64,000 nt of DNA from Papio anubis (GCF_008728515.1 NC_044985.1:78406155-78470154), one strand, 5' to 3'; shown: positions 11,715-23,389, numbered from the stretch's first letter. The notes: a model not told the origin generated them from the sequence alone. Numbers and translations: made by a program.

Positions 11715-14594
11715 TTCCCATAATGTGTTTTTCCATAGATTATTGGTGAACAGGTGGGGTTTCCTTACATGAGTAAGTTGTTTAGTGGTGATTTGTGAGA
11801 TTTTGGTACTCCCATCACCAGAGCAGTACACGCTGCACCCAATTTGTAGACTTTTATCTCTTGTCCGCTTCCCACCCTTTCCCCAAGTCCCAAAGTCCAT
11901 TGTATCACCCTTTTGCCTTTGTATTCTCATGGCTTAGCTTCCACTTATGAGTGAGAACACGATATTTGGTTTTCCATTCTTGAATTACTTCACGTAGAAC
12001 AATAGTCTCCAAACTCAGTCAGGTTGCTGCAAATGCCATTAATCCATTCCTCTTTATGGCTGAGTATCATTGTATTGTATGTATTTACCATAATTTCTTT
12101 ATCCGTTAGTGGACTGATGGACATTTGGGTTGGTTCCACATTTTTGCAATTGCTAATTGTGCTGCTACAAACATGTGTGTGCAAATATCTTTTTCATAGA
12201 AAAATTTCTTTTCCTCTGGGTAGATACCCAGTAGTGGGACTGCTGGATCAAATGATAGTTCTACTTTTAATTCTTTAAGTAATCTCCACATTGTTTTCCA
12301 TAGTGGTTGTACTAGTTTACATTCCTATCAGCAGTGTAGAAGTGTTCCCTGTTCATCACATCCACACCAACATCTACTTTTTTAAAAAAATTTTCTGATT
12401 ATGGCCATTCTTGCAGGAGTAAAGTAGTATCACATTGTGGTTTTTATTTGCATTTCCCTGATCATAAGTGATGTTGAGCATTTTTTCATAAGTTTATGGG
12501 CCATTTATATATCTTCTTTTGAGAATTGTTTATTCATGGCCTTAGCTCACTTTTTGATGGGATTGCTTGTTTTCTCTTGCTAATTTGTTTGAGTTCATTG
12601 TAGATTCTGGATATTAGTCCTTTGTAAGATATATAGATTGTGAAGATTTTCTCTCACTCTGTGGGTTGTCTGTTTACTCTGCTTGCTGTTCTTTTTGCTG
12701 TTCAAAACTCTTTAGTTTAATTAAGTCCCAGCTATGTTTCTTTGTTTTTATTGCATTTGCTATTGGGTTCTTGGTCATGAAATCCTTGCCTAAGCCAATA
12801 TCTAGAAGGGTTTTTCCAAAGTTATTTCTAGAAGTTTTATAGTTTCAGGTCTTAGAGTTAAGTCCTTGATCCATCTTGAGTTGATTTTTGTATAAAGTGA
12901 CAGATGAGGATCCAGTTTCATTCTCCTACATGTGGCTTGCCAATTAACCCAGCATCATTTGTTGAACAGAGTGTGTTTTTTCCATTTTATATTTTTGTTT
13001 GCTTTGTCGAAGATCAGTTGGCTGTAAGTATTTGGTTTTATTTCTGGATTCTGGATTCTGTTCCATTGGTCTATGTCCCTTTTTTTATACCAGTATCATG
13101 CTGTTTTGGTGACTGTGGCCTTATATTAGAGTTTGAAATCAGGTAATGTGATGCCTCCAGATTTGTTCTTCTTGCTTAGCCTTGCTTTGGCTATGTGGGC
13201 TCTTTTATGGTTCCATATGAATTTTAGGATTGTTTTTCCTTGTTCTGTGAAGAATGTGTGCAGTATTTTAATGGGAATTGCATTGAATTTGTAGACTGCT
13301 TTTGGCAGTATAGTCACTTTCACAATATTGATTCTACCCATCCATAAGCATGTGATGCGTTTCTATTTTTTTGTGTGTCATTTATGATTTCTTTCACCAG
13401 TGTTTTGTTGTTTTCCTTGTAGAGGTCTTTCACCTCCATGGTTAGGTATATTCTTAAGTATTTTATTTTTTATTTTTTGCAGCTATTGTAAAAGGGGTTG
13501 AGTTATTTATTTGATTCTCAGCTTGGTCACTGTGTTTGTATAGAAGAGCTACTGATTTGCGTACATTAATCTTGTATTTGGAAACTTTGCTGAATTATTT
13601 TATCAGTTCTGGGAGCTTTCTGGAGGAATCTTTAGAGTTTTCCAGGTAAACAATCATATCATCAGCAAACAGCGACAGTTTGACTTCCTCTTTACCAACT
13701 TGGATGCCCTTATTTCTTTCTCTTGTCCGATTCCTCTAGTTAGGACTTCCAGTACTATGATGAAGAGGAGTGGTGAGAGTGGGCATCCTTGCCTTGTTCC
13801 AATTCTCAGAGGGAACGCTTTCAACTTTTCCCCATTCAGTATTATGTTGGCTGTGGGTTTGTCATAGATGGGTTTTATTACATTGAGGCATGTTCCTTGA
13901 ATGCCAATCTTGCTGAGGGTTTTAATTATATAGGGATGCTGGATTTTGTCAAATGCTTTTTCTGCATCTATTGAGATGATCATGTGATTTTTGGTTTGAT
14001 TCTGTTTATGTGGTGTATCACATTTGCTGACTTGTGTATGTTAAACCATCCCTGCATTCCTGGTATGAAACCCACTTGACCATGGTGGATTATCTTTTTG
14101 ATAGGTTGTTGGGGGTTAGCTAATATTTTGTTAGGGATTTCAGCATCTGTGTTCATCAGCAATATTGGTCTACAGTTTTCTTTTTTGGTTATGCCCTCTC
14201 CTGGTTTTCGTATTAGGGTGATATTGGCTTCATAGAATTATTTAGGAAGGGTTCCCAGTTTCTCTATCTTGTGCAATACTGTCAATAGAATGGGTACCAA
14301 TTCTTTTTTCAAAATCTGGTAGAATTCTGCTGGGAATCTGTCTGGTCTTGGACATTTTTTTCATTGGTAAGTTTTTAATTACCATTTCAGTCTTGCTGCT
14401 TGTTATTGGTCTGCCCAGGGTATCTAATTTTTCCTAATTGAAGCTAGAAATGTTGTATCTTTCCACAAATTTATCCATGTCTTCTAGGTTTTCTAGTTTA
14501 CGCACACAAAGGTGTTCATAGTAGCCTTGAATGATCTGATGTATTTCTGTGGTGTCAGTTGTAGTATTTCCCATTTCATTTCTAATTGAGTTTA
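11715..14594 (-). mobile_element. L1 ORF2/3' UTR block, reverse strand
   Basis: About 2.9 kb of L1 in reverse orientation. It runs from a 3' UTR ('gtggggtttccttacatgag', 'cacttatgagtgagaacacg') through the C-terminal part of ORF2 into the reverse transcriptase domain, where the 5' end is truncated. On the minus strand near 13654-13983 the RT blocks SIDAEKAFDKIQHPYI and GTRQGCPLSPLLF can be read. The first contains the conserved FD-type aspartate block of L1 RT. Stops and frameshifts break the frame throughout, so it is dead. The 3' end type looks like an old primate or L1PB/L1MA-age family. Confidence 0.9.
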
Positions 14595-15550
14595 TGAAGC
14601 TCACAGCAGCAGATCATTCAGATCAATTTGTGAGGAAAAAATAATCTTGTTCATGCCCTAATTCAAGAAGCCTGACAATTTACATCAGAACCATTAGCTA
14701 ACACTGTAGACATCTTGATTGGTTCAGTTAACATAATTCTGACTGAAAAATTAAAGCTGAGCAAAATTCCACTGGAAGGATGCCAAAATCATTATACCCA
14801 GATCAGCTGCAGACAAGAGCAGAATTTTTAATGGAAATTTTAAACAAGTGGCATCAAGATCCTGAATTATTTCTTCAAAGAATTGTAACAAATAAAACTT
14901 GGCTTTGCCAGTACCATCCTGAAGACAAAGCACAATGAAAGCAATGGCTACCAAGAAAGGGAAGTGTTCCAGTCAAAGTAAACATGGATCAGTGAAGACC
15001 AAAGGTCATGGCAACAATTTATCAGGAAGCTCAGAACATTTTGCTTGTTGACTTTCTGGAGGGCCAAAGAATAATAACATCTGCTTATTATGAAGTGTTG
15101 TCAGAAAGCTAACTAAAGCTTTAGCAGAAGAATGGCCAGGAAGCTTCACCAGAGGGTCCTTCTCCACCATGACAATGCTCCTGCTCATTCCTCTCATCAA
15201 ACAAAGGTGATTTTGTGAGAATTTTGATAGGAAATTGTTAGGCATTCACCTTATAGTCCTGATTTGATTCTTTGTAACTTCTTTTTGTTTGCTGACCTTA
15301 AAAAGAATCTTTAAAGGGCACGCATTTTTCGTCAACTAATAATGTAAAACAAAACAAAACAAAAATAAAAACAAAAACTGCATTTACTTGGTTAAATTCC
15401 CAAGCCCTTAGGTTTTAGGAATAGGCTAAATGGCTGTTACAATTGCTTACAAAAATATCTTGATGGCGATTATGCTGAGAAGTAAAATATAGTTTTTAAT
15501 TTTATCTTTTAATTCCATTCTTCCACAAACTTTTTGAAATCCCCTCATGT
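14595..15550 (+). mobile_element. Mariner transposase remnant, Hsmar2-like
   Basis: A decayed Tc1/mariner element on the plus strand. Translating across broken frames gives mariner-like pieces: a helix-turn-helix-type block near 14705-14767 (TVDILIGSVNIILTEKLKLS), a central DETW-like block altered to NKTW near 14890, LLVDFLEGQRIITSAYYE near 15042-15096, and an ESLKGTHFSS block near 15307-15336. The order matches the human mariner Hsmar2 as I remember it. The start of the transposase is missing at the L1 junction. It holds many stops, and the catalytic aspartates are not intact, so it is inactive. An AAAAC-rich run lies near 15344-15376. Confidence 0.75.
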
Positions 15551-15596
15551 GTAAAACCTATAGCAATTATCATACTTAATAATAATTTTTTAAAAT

Positions 15597-15683
15597 CTGA
15601 CCTCCTGAATTATAATAAATTTGCGTTGTTTAAGCTACTAAGATTTTAGTAACTTGTTACAGCAGCCATAGGTAGATAATAAA
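15597..15683 (+). mobile_element. MLT1 LTR, 3' end
   Basis: The block 'tgacctcctgaattataata' followed by 'cgttgtttaagctactaaga' and 'taacttgttacagcagccat' is the typical 3' end of an MLT1 LTR. It probably belongs with the MLT1 5' part near 11269-11660, since the two together cover one LTR and have the same orientation. The alternative is two separate LTR fragments. Confidence 0.7.
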
Positions 15684-16088
15684 CGACACTGAGTCTATAT
15701 GAATTCCCATTCCAAACCCAGTACTTACCATTTTTACTTTTGTCAATTTAAGTTGTGTTGTTCATGCTTACACAATTGTATTTTGCATCACACTGTGACA
15801 TTTTGTGTTCAGTTTCATTTGTCACTAAGAACAGCCTCATGTAGTACTTTGAGTGAACGTCTTTGTATGGTGCCATTCTATTCATTATTTTTGTTTGTTT
15901 GTAAAATCATATTTATTATGCCTTTAACCCAAGTGAGACATTTATCTCGGTATAGAATTCTGTTTTCTCCAGTGCTATCAATATATTACTCCTTGTCTTC
16001 TTGCCTATAATGTGGCTTTTGGGAGACAATTAGTCATAGTGTAGCTTTTACTTTTGTTCTCCTATAAATTGCTTCTTGCTACCTTTTT

Positions 16089-16164
16089 TAGTTAATTAGC
16101 TACTAATTCAACTATTTCCTTTTATAGTTAATTAGCTACTAAGGAAGCTAATTAACTGTAAAAG
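16089..16164. repeat. Overlapping direct and inverted repeat
   Basis: An 18-bp sequence (tagttaattagctactaa) occurs twice, at 16089-16106 and 16125-16142. The second copy also forms one arm of a 19-bp inverted repeat, 16119-16137 against 16146-16164, with an 8-bp spacer and one mismatch. It looks like the product of local template switching. Confidence 0.85.
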
Positions 16165-16171
16165 TCATTCT

Positions 16172-16177
16172 CATATA

Positions 16178-16211
<34 letters not shown>

Positions 16212-16218
16212 TTTTTTT
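16172..16218 (+). repeat. (AT)n joined to T run
   Basis: A dinucleotide AT run runs directly into about 25 T. It is probably length-variable. Confidence 0.95.
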
Positions 16219-17640
16219 GAGTGTACTCTTGGGGTAGAATCACTTATTTTAAAATTCTATTGACAGCCAGTGCCTCAGGCACAAGCTTTGGGTTTTTTTT
16301 TTTTTTTTTGCTTCTTTAATTCTTTATTCTTAGCTATAGCACACATTTCCAGATTACTGCTTATTTCCAGTGCCATTCTAAACTTAATTATTGTAGCTCG
16401 CTTAGTTGGTAAATATATTTTATTCTCTATTTATATCCAGAAATTTGAAGCATTAAAATATATAGCATGTTTTGTCAATAATATTAATTTGGGTATTCTT
16501 GAATTTTTTCCTGATTATTCTGGCTAAAAGTTAATAAATTTGACCTTTTCATGTAACTACCTTTTGATTTCATTGATTTTCTGTAGTTTTTCTGTTTTAT
16601 CTATTTTTACCCTGATCTTTATTATTGTCTTTTTTCTCCTTCCTTTGGGTTTAATTTGTTCTTCTATATCTATTTTCTCAAGGTAGACTGTGAGGACATT
16701 CATTTGAAATTGTTCATCTTTACTAGTACAGATGTTTATTGCTATAAATCTTCCATTAATTACGGCTTAGATATCTTTTAAATATATTCTCATACCTCTT
16801 TCTAACTTTATGAACATGGGGAACACAGTCAGAATTGTTTTAATTGCCTTGACTGCTAAGGTTGATTTTATGTCAGTTCTAAGTCAGTTTCAATTGATTA
16901 AATTTTCTGCTTATTATGGTGAGAATGCTTGGTAACTTTTGCTACTTTGTATGCTTGGTAATTTTTGATTGAATGTCAGACAGTGTAAATTTTAACTTCT
17001 TAGCTGCAGAGTATTTCTGTTCCTCTATAAATATTCGTGAGATATGTTTTGGGCTGTGGTTAAATTACTTAGGTACAATTTGATTTGTGTGTGGGGATGG
17101 GGTCTAACTTAATATTTGTTACAAAGAACTAGAATAGTACTTGACTATAAGTCATTATTCTATAAGACTAATATAAGACACATCTGTGTATTCTGCTCAA
17201 TGCCTATGTTCAGTCCGTCTGAAACCTTATTTTCGGCCTTATCAGGAGCATGTTACCACTAAACCTTTTGGATTTTCTCTCTACCCTTGAGTAGTTTGCT
17301 CACATACATATCAATACTCATCAGTATTTCACTGAACTGTCCAAAGGGTCCATTTGTCCATCTCCAGAGTTGCAGCTTTGTGCAACACTCTGCTTTGCAG
17401 TACTCTGTTTTGTGGACGGTAGCCACTTTGGTGCCCCTGGACACTAAACTCTGTCTTCTCAATTCATGGTGTCCACTAGGCTCTGATTGAATTCTTCCTT
17501 CTTCTGTTGAAGTCTCAAAATTCTCTCAAGGCTGCCAACTATAGTATCATAGGGATCACTTCATTAGATTTCTGTGGTTGTTGATGTTCATCTTTTTAAT
17601 AGGAGACTAAATTTAGTCCCTATTACTTCATCTTAGATGA

Positions 17641-18467
17641 AAGGAGAAGTTTCAATTTTAATAAATCTTAAAATGTTTTAATTGAATGTCAAATTTGATT
17701 TCCTGTACATATGTAAAATAGTCTTTTTACTTTTTATTATAATATAAATCTAGTACATGCTACTTTATTTTTAAATACTTCCTTGGGATTTTAAAGTTCT
17801 ATGCAAATCTTTTGCCATTTAAAATGGCTGAGAAAAGTATACAAGGGAAATTCATTATTTAATAACTACAATTATACTTTATGTGTGAATACCTCTGGCT
17901 AGTCACCCACTATAATTTACAGGCAAAAGTGCAGAGTTAATAGCAGGAAAAGGAAAAGATAAAACCCAACTCAACAAAATTTTCTTCTTTAATAATGTTA
18001 ATTCATAAGCGTATATTAACCTGATATCTGATCATGAAAGTTGTTGTTTGTATGATATTGTTTTATTTAAAAATACACAACTGCAGGGTCAGAGACCTAT
18101 AGGACTTTATCTCTCCCTCTTCTTTCATAAGATCTGAATTCCAACATGATAGATTTTTTTGGACCATAAAATGATTCTTGTTCTTAAAAAATGACTATTA
18201 AACATATAAACTCCAGTGGAAGGTTTACATTTTGACTCTTCATTGGTTAACACTTAACAGTGATGATAAGGCCTTGTATCTACAGGATACCAGTTACCAA
18301 AGGTCAAAGGAGTCAGTTATAAACAAAAGAAACTAGGTAGTGTTGGAAAATAGTAAATCAAATTATTTTCACAGCAACTTATAAAATCAGTTTAGTTTAT
18401 CTTTTAATTAACAACTGCACTATAGAAATACTTTATTTTTTTGCTGTGCAACTATTATTCAGTTTGA
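17641..18467. other. AT-rich sequence, nothing recognised
   Basis: No repeat or gene that I can support. Stops are frequent in all frames. Confidence 0.5.
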
Positions 18468-18469
18468 TA

Positions 18470-18760
18470 CAGTCATTCCTCAGTATCTTTGGGGAATTGG
18501 TTCGAGGACCCTCATTGATACCAAAATCAGCATACACTCAAGTCTCTTATGTGAAATAGCATAGTATTTGCATATAACCTATGCAATCCTCCCATATACT
18601 TCAATTATCTCTGGATTACATATAATAGCTAATCTATGTAAACAGTTGTTATATTGGTTTATATTCTCATTAATTTTTATTCTTGTCTTTTTTTCCGATA
18701 TTTTCTATTTGTGGTTGGTTGAATCTACAAATGGGGAACCTGTGAATATGATGACTGACT
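18470..18760 (+). mobile_element. MER2-type Tigger MITE
   Basis: A non-autonomous TcMar-Tigger element. It begins just after a TA dinucleotide (18468-18469) with 'cagtcattcctcagtatctt', continues with 'gaattggttcgaggaccc' and 'gtatttgcatataacctatg', and ends with 'gtggttggttgaatctacaa' and a terminal gactg that mirrors the start. This is the MER2 pattern. The 3' boundary is slightly uncertain because of a gactga duplication. No transposase is encoded. Confidence 0.8.
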
Positions 18761-18764
18761 ATAC

Positions 18765-19136
18765 TTTTAAGGTTCGAGGCTATTTTAGCCTTAGTACCTG
18801 TAGTACAAGGGTATTTATCATCAAATTTTACTGTGAGAAGAAAATTATCTGCTCATTTTCTGACACGTTTCTCTAAGAGGCTTCAGCTATCAGAGAGATG
18901 TTTGCTTTAGATAGGTTCTATCTAAAATGCAGTATCTCATTCACTGTGATAAACCTGCTACTTCCACACAAACGTCTTTTCAGCAGACAATAACAGTAAA
19001 ATCCTTATCTAGCCCAATACATGGTGTATTTCTAACATAGCCAGTAACTAAAGTTAACTTAAATGAGAAAAAATATATAATTACAAATGAATATAATTGG
19101 CAGCGCAAATTTGGAGCAGAAAGTGCTGTCAAGCAA
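18765..19136. other. AT-rich sequence, nothing recognised
   Basis: Short unique-looking stretch between the Tigger MITE and the L1 3' end. Confidence 0.5.
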
Positions 19137-20066
19137 GCAGGTATATGAAAAAGTGCTAGACATCATTAATCGGCAGAGAAATGTAAATCAAAACTACAAT
19201 GAGATATCATCTCACCTCAGTGAAAATGGCTTTTCTCCAAAGACAGATAATAACAAATGGTGGTGAGGATGTGGAGAAAAGGAAACCCTTGTACACTGTC
19301 AGTGGGAATATAAACTAGTGCAATCATTATAGAGGACAGCTTGGAGGTTCCTCAAAAAACTAAAAATAGAGCTACCATTTGATCCAGCAATCCTACTACT
19401 ATGTATATACCCAAGAGAAAGGAAATCAGGATATAAAAGACACGTCTGCACTCTCATGTTTATTGCAGCACCATTCACAATAGCCAAGATTTGGAAGCAA
19501 CCTAAGTGTCCATCAATAGATGGATGGATAAAGAAAAGGTGGTACCTATACACAATGGAGTACTATTCAGCAATGAAACATTATATCTTGTCATTTGCAA
19601 TAACATGGATGAAACTGGAGGTCATCATGTTAAGGGAAATAAGCCAGATACAGAAAGACAAACATGACATGTGGATGCTAAACATCATTTGTGGACGCTA
19701 AAATTTAAAATAATTTAATTCATGGGAATAGAGTGTGGAAGGATGGTTACCAGGGGCTAGAAAGAGTAGTAGAGGCTTAGGGGGTGATAAGGATGATTAA
19801 TGGGTACAAAAAAATAGAAAGAATAAATAAGATAAAGTATTTGAAGCACTACAGGGTGACTACAGTCAACAATAACTACATTTTAAACTAAGTAAAAGAA
19901 TATAATTGGCTTGTTTGTCACACAAAGGATAAATGCTTAAGGTAATGGATACTTCATTGATCCTGATGTGATTATTATATATTATATGCCTCTATGAAAA
20001 TATTCCATGTACCCCATAAATACATACACCTACTATGTACCCACAAAAATTAAAAATTAAAAAAGA
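19137..20066 (+). mobile_element. L1 3' end, forward strand, 5'-truncated
   Basis: This holds the last part of ORF2 and the 3' UTR of an L1 of L1PB/L1MA age. Recognisable blocks are 'gatccagcaatcctactact', 'caatagccaagatttggaag' and 'tactattcagcaatgaaaca'. The UTR follows with 'gtcaacaataactacatttt' and 'ccataaatacatacacctac', and it ends in an A-rich tail (near 20046-20066). An open stretch of 81 codons (19456-19701) carries the C-terminal ORF2 block AAPFTIAKIWKQPKCPSIDG. It is truncated at the 5' side and inactive. Confidence 0.92.
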
Positions 20067-20984
20067 AGTACTACCTAGAGTAGTGTTCCAATTCTCCAGC
20101 GGTACATGATATTTCTAAATATATTTTATCAGTGAATATAAATGATGAGAGTCCTTCCTTACAGTTTATGATTAAGTTAGAGCTCCACTAAAATCAGATT
20201 TTCTGATAACATCAAATTTCAACAAATTTTTCTTCATGTCGCATTCAGGTAGTTGTTTACTTTCTCCATTTAATATTGCTCTTATACTTTGTACTGCTAA
20301 AATATTGTGTGCTTTATCGACAAAGAAAAATTTGAAGGGCCTTAAAATGCACTTCTTTATATTTTATGTAAACATTTCTCTTTTATCTTTTGCATGACAT
20401 ATTCTCTCTACTCGGAATCTCTAAAAAAAATTGGATGATGTGGAGAAATCATCAGGGCATACAAAATATGACAGTCATCATTTAAAATTTTAAAATTGTT
20501 TAAAATTCAAAATCTCTTCAATCTTCTTTTTTAACTTAAGGATCAAGCAAATTGGTATCACAACATGTTAAAGTTGTACTTTAATTAATATTAAATGAAA
20601 TTAAAAAACTGGAGGGTGGATTTAAAAACAGGGAGTATTGTAAAGGAAAAAATAAAAAGTTGATGATAGCAGTTCCCTTTCCCCTGTTTACCACCTACAG
20701 TCACCCCCATCATTATGGCCAAAGCTTTGTAGGCATGATTCTCAAAAGCAACCAGTAACCAAGAACCTAGCACTATTTTTTTTTTTTTTTTTTTTGGCTT
20801 CTTATTCAGTTACCTCCACCTCACTCCATGTTCACTAGCAGGGCAAATAACAGTAAGTACTTTTTAGCGAATATTAATATTAATTAATTACTTAATATTA
20901 ATATTAACTTAATGAGTATGATTTTCTAAATCATAAATTATAAGCAATAATAAAAGCATGTGTGATAAAAATATAGGTAAACCT
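20067..20984. other. AT-rich sequence with a T run
   Basis: No gene or named repeat. A run of about 20 T lies at 20776-20795, and an AATATT-rich palindromic patch near 20870-20912. The T run has no Alu or L1 attached. Confidence 0.5.
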
Positions 20985-21130
20985 ATGTCTCTCTATATAT
21001 ACATGTATGTATATATTCTTACATATATAAGAATGCTCCTAATTATAAGAATATATGCTCTTATGTATGTAAGCATAGATAAGCTTACATATATATAAGC
21101 ATATATATGTAGGCATTCTTATGTAGCAGA
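20985..21130. repeat. AT-rich, hairpin-prone tract
   Basis: Many TATA/CATATA blocks with local inverted repeats, for example 'attcttacatatataagaat' and 'gcttacatatatataagc'. It is an imperfect low-complexity tract that could extrude cruciforms or vary in length. Confidence 0.7.
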
Positions 21131-21613
21131 CAGATTATATTCTATAAACTATTATGACATAGAACTTTTAGATGAGGTTGACGGAAAGATAAGTAGGATA
21201 TTGTTTATATATAAAATCTAAGTACTTTCTTTACATATCTTTGAAGAAGTCCTCAGTAGTAAGGCTCAAAATTATTTTTTCACAAGAAGAATTTCCTCTA
21301 AACAACCATTTATTATCTATTCTGCAAATAAAATTTTTCAAAGAAGGAAAATTCAAAAGCAATTTAAAATTATCATCCTTAAGGTGATTGAAAAATTAAC
21401 TGAAGATACTTACATCATTTTTATTCTGTATTCACTATCTGCCTAAATGATGTCTGGTAAATAACATTATCTACTTACATAATTCCAAACCCCATGTCTA
21501 TACTAATTTCACTCACATCACACTATATGTGACATCTCTAATGAATTCTGAGGTACATATGATTCACATATCCCTGTGGCTATTGCTTTGATTTTAAATG
21601 AGCATGGTCATTT
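21131..21613. other. AT-rich sequence, nothing recognised
   Basis: No recognised gene or repeat. Confidence 0.45.
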
Positions 21614-21639
21614 AAAATTCTTTCAAATGAGGATCTGTT

Positions 21640-21785
21640 GAATGATTGGTGAAGAATATAGGCTCTGGGGTCAAACTGCCCAGGTTCAAAGACTAACAGC
21701 TTTATCATTAGTTCCTGTGAAGATTATTTGAGATGATATTCATAAAGTTCTTAAAATTGTGCCTGCATAAGTGTTACCTATTTAT
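21640..21785 (+). mobile_element. MIR SINE, forward strand
   Basis: The block 'gaatataggctctggggtca' followed by 'actgcccaggttcaaagact' is the MIR head. A later part ('gaagattatttgagatgata', 'aaaattgtgcctgcataagt') fits the 3' side, with a deletion in between. The left edge of this MIR and its unique flank (21614-21661) reappear inside the THE1-type LTR at 38273-38320. Confidence 0.75.
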
Positions 21786-21834
21786 TTGTTGACTGACAAC
21801 ATGCTACCAAGGAAAATGTCATAGTCATTCATCT

Positions 21835-22530
21835 CCTACATTCCCACAACCAATCAGTCACCAACTCATTAATTCTGCCACTGTAACATTTCTTCAATTT
21901 ATCTCTTTTTTTTTCATTAAAAACACCTGAGTTCAGTTTTTTATAATCTCTTCTCTAGAAATCTACAAATTGTTAACTGATCTCCAGTTTTCTAATAGCT
22001 ACATTTTCACATATATCATTAACACTTTCATCAGATTCCTCTTCCAAAGTCATGAATAACAACATGAGACTCCTCTTCAGTGTTCTCTTAATGGTTCCCT
22101 ATTGCTTACAAAAAAAAAAAAAAAAAAAAAAAAAAAGTGTGGCATTCAAAGCCTCTGTACTCTGACTCTACATTCTTTTAAACAAGTTTACTTTTTGCTA
22201 TATTTAAAATTCTACTGTTTTCCCTAAGCCTTTTAAAACTTTTCAGACATTATCCTCAGATACTCTTTTTTCAGAATAACCTCCATTTAAAATTTGCAAA
22301 TTTTTTAAGGTCCAGCATAAATGCCACTCAGTAGAGAAATTCCTACCTCCCATAGTAGACACTACTAAGTATTGCCTCATTCTAAGTCAAACAATTATGT
22401 TACCTGCATCTCTATTATGAAGGTTAATTGAGTACATATAGCTTCTCCCAATAGAGCATAAAACTCCTGGAAAGCCATTTTATCATCTTCATTTTTGCTT
22501 CTGTCACAGTGTTTTGCACATAATGAATAT
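21835..22530 (+). mobile_element. L2 LINE 3' region, forward strand
   Basis: A diverged L2 3' end. It has 'ccaatcagtcaccaactcat', 'gttccctattgcttac', 'tggcattcaaagcctctgta' and 'ataaatgccactcag', then 'agcataaaactcctgg' and 'cacagtgttttgcacataat', all in L2 order. A run of 27 A (22110-22136) replaces the stretch that normally lies between the 'attgcctac' and 'ctggcattcaa' blocks. Confidence 0.7.
22110..22136 (+). repeat. A27 homopolymer inside L2
   Basis: An uninterrupted run of 27 A within the L2 copy, with recognisable L2 on both sides. No Alu or L1 body is attached. Confidence 0.95.
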
Positions 22531-23389
22531 ATAATTTCCTCTCTTTAGCCCTGAATTTTTATTCATTAAAAGGAGAAGACCATAAACCAAAGTGACATTT
22601 TAAAAGAGTCATATGAAACTATATTTTCTAAGTCTTTTAATAAAAATGTATCCTTTTATAAATGTTTGGATAAAACTTTTCCTTTCAAAATCATTCTTCA
22701 TTCATTTCCTTCATTCTTATCTGTTTGTCAGTGCTGCTCAGAAATTGGAGGCCAGCTTAGTATTTTTTCTTACTAGGTAAGTTTGTTTCATATTTTTAAT
22801 TTGTTTTGTGCTTTAGTTTTAAAATTCTATTTAAAATTTATATAATACTTTTTGCATCCATTTAATAAGTAAAGAATGAAAGAACTCAAATGGCTGTGAA
22901 TCTCTTTTTCATAATTTCCTTTACACCCCAAAGAAGCCCTTTCATTTTGCATACTAAGATCTGTATTTTTTTCTGCAGAAAGTTTTCTTTTGATTAACAT
23001 TTTTATCCAAATCATTCCTTTTTCTTCTTCATGAATGCCTGTAATTCTAAGGTATAATCTTCATTATCATTTCTCCATATTTATCTGAAAACGTACATTC
23101 ATATTCCTTGCCCACTCCCTTTGGTCTGCATCCTGAGAATGTTTTTCAGGTCTTTACTCTGTAACACTGATTCAGTTTTATCAATGTCACTTTTTCTTTC
23201 AACCTGTTGTATAAAGATTTCACTTCTACAGTTACATTAATATTTTTGGTTCATTGTTGTTTTGCAATTCTATGTTATCTTTCTCCACCATTTAAAAATG
23301 TCATAGCTTTTTGTCTTTATTATTTTCCATTTCTTATTTTGTCATTTTTTTCTGTTCGTGTTACATAAGTACTCTTAAATCTTATTGTT
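22531..23389. other. T-rich sequence, nothing assigned
   Basis: T-rich on the plus strand, so an old reverse-strand LINE is possible, but no block is clear enough to call. Confidence 0.4.

Larger units (their letters stand above)
15684..17640 (-). mobile_element. Old L1 (L1M) 3' UTR region, reverse strand
   Basis: T-rich plus strand with blocks like those of reversed L1M 3' UTRs: 'tagaattctgttttctccag' near 15952, 'attgaatgtcagacagtgta' near 16969 and 'ctctataaatattcgtgaga' near 17023, with further weak likeness to about 17560. It also contains an AT repeat joined to a T run (16172-16218) and a second T run (16293-16309). Boundaries are fuzzy, and part of this may be unique DNA. Confidence 0.5.

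Noticed and set aside
13654..13983. 109-codon minus-strand frame as a reverse transcriptase gene
   Set aside because: It is a piece of the reverse L1 ORF2 with RT blocks visible, broken on both sides. It is annotated as part of the L1.
14751..15245. Minus-strand frames of 67 and 79 codons opposite the mariner
   Set aside because: They are shadow frames of the decayed transposase on the plus strand.
21640..21700. tRNA gene suggested by the MIR head
   Set aside because: MIR carries a tRNA-derived head, but no intact cloverleaf or both internal promoter boxes can be seen here.
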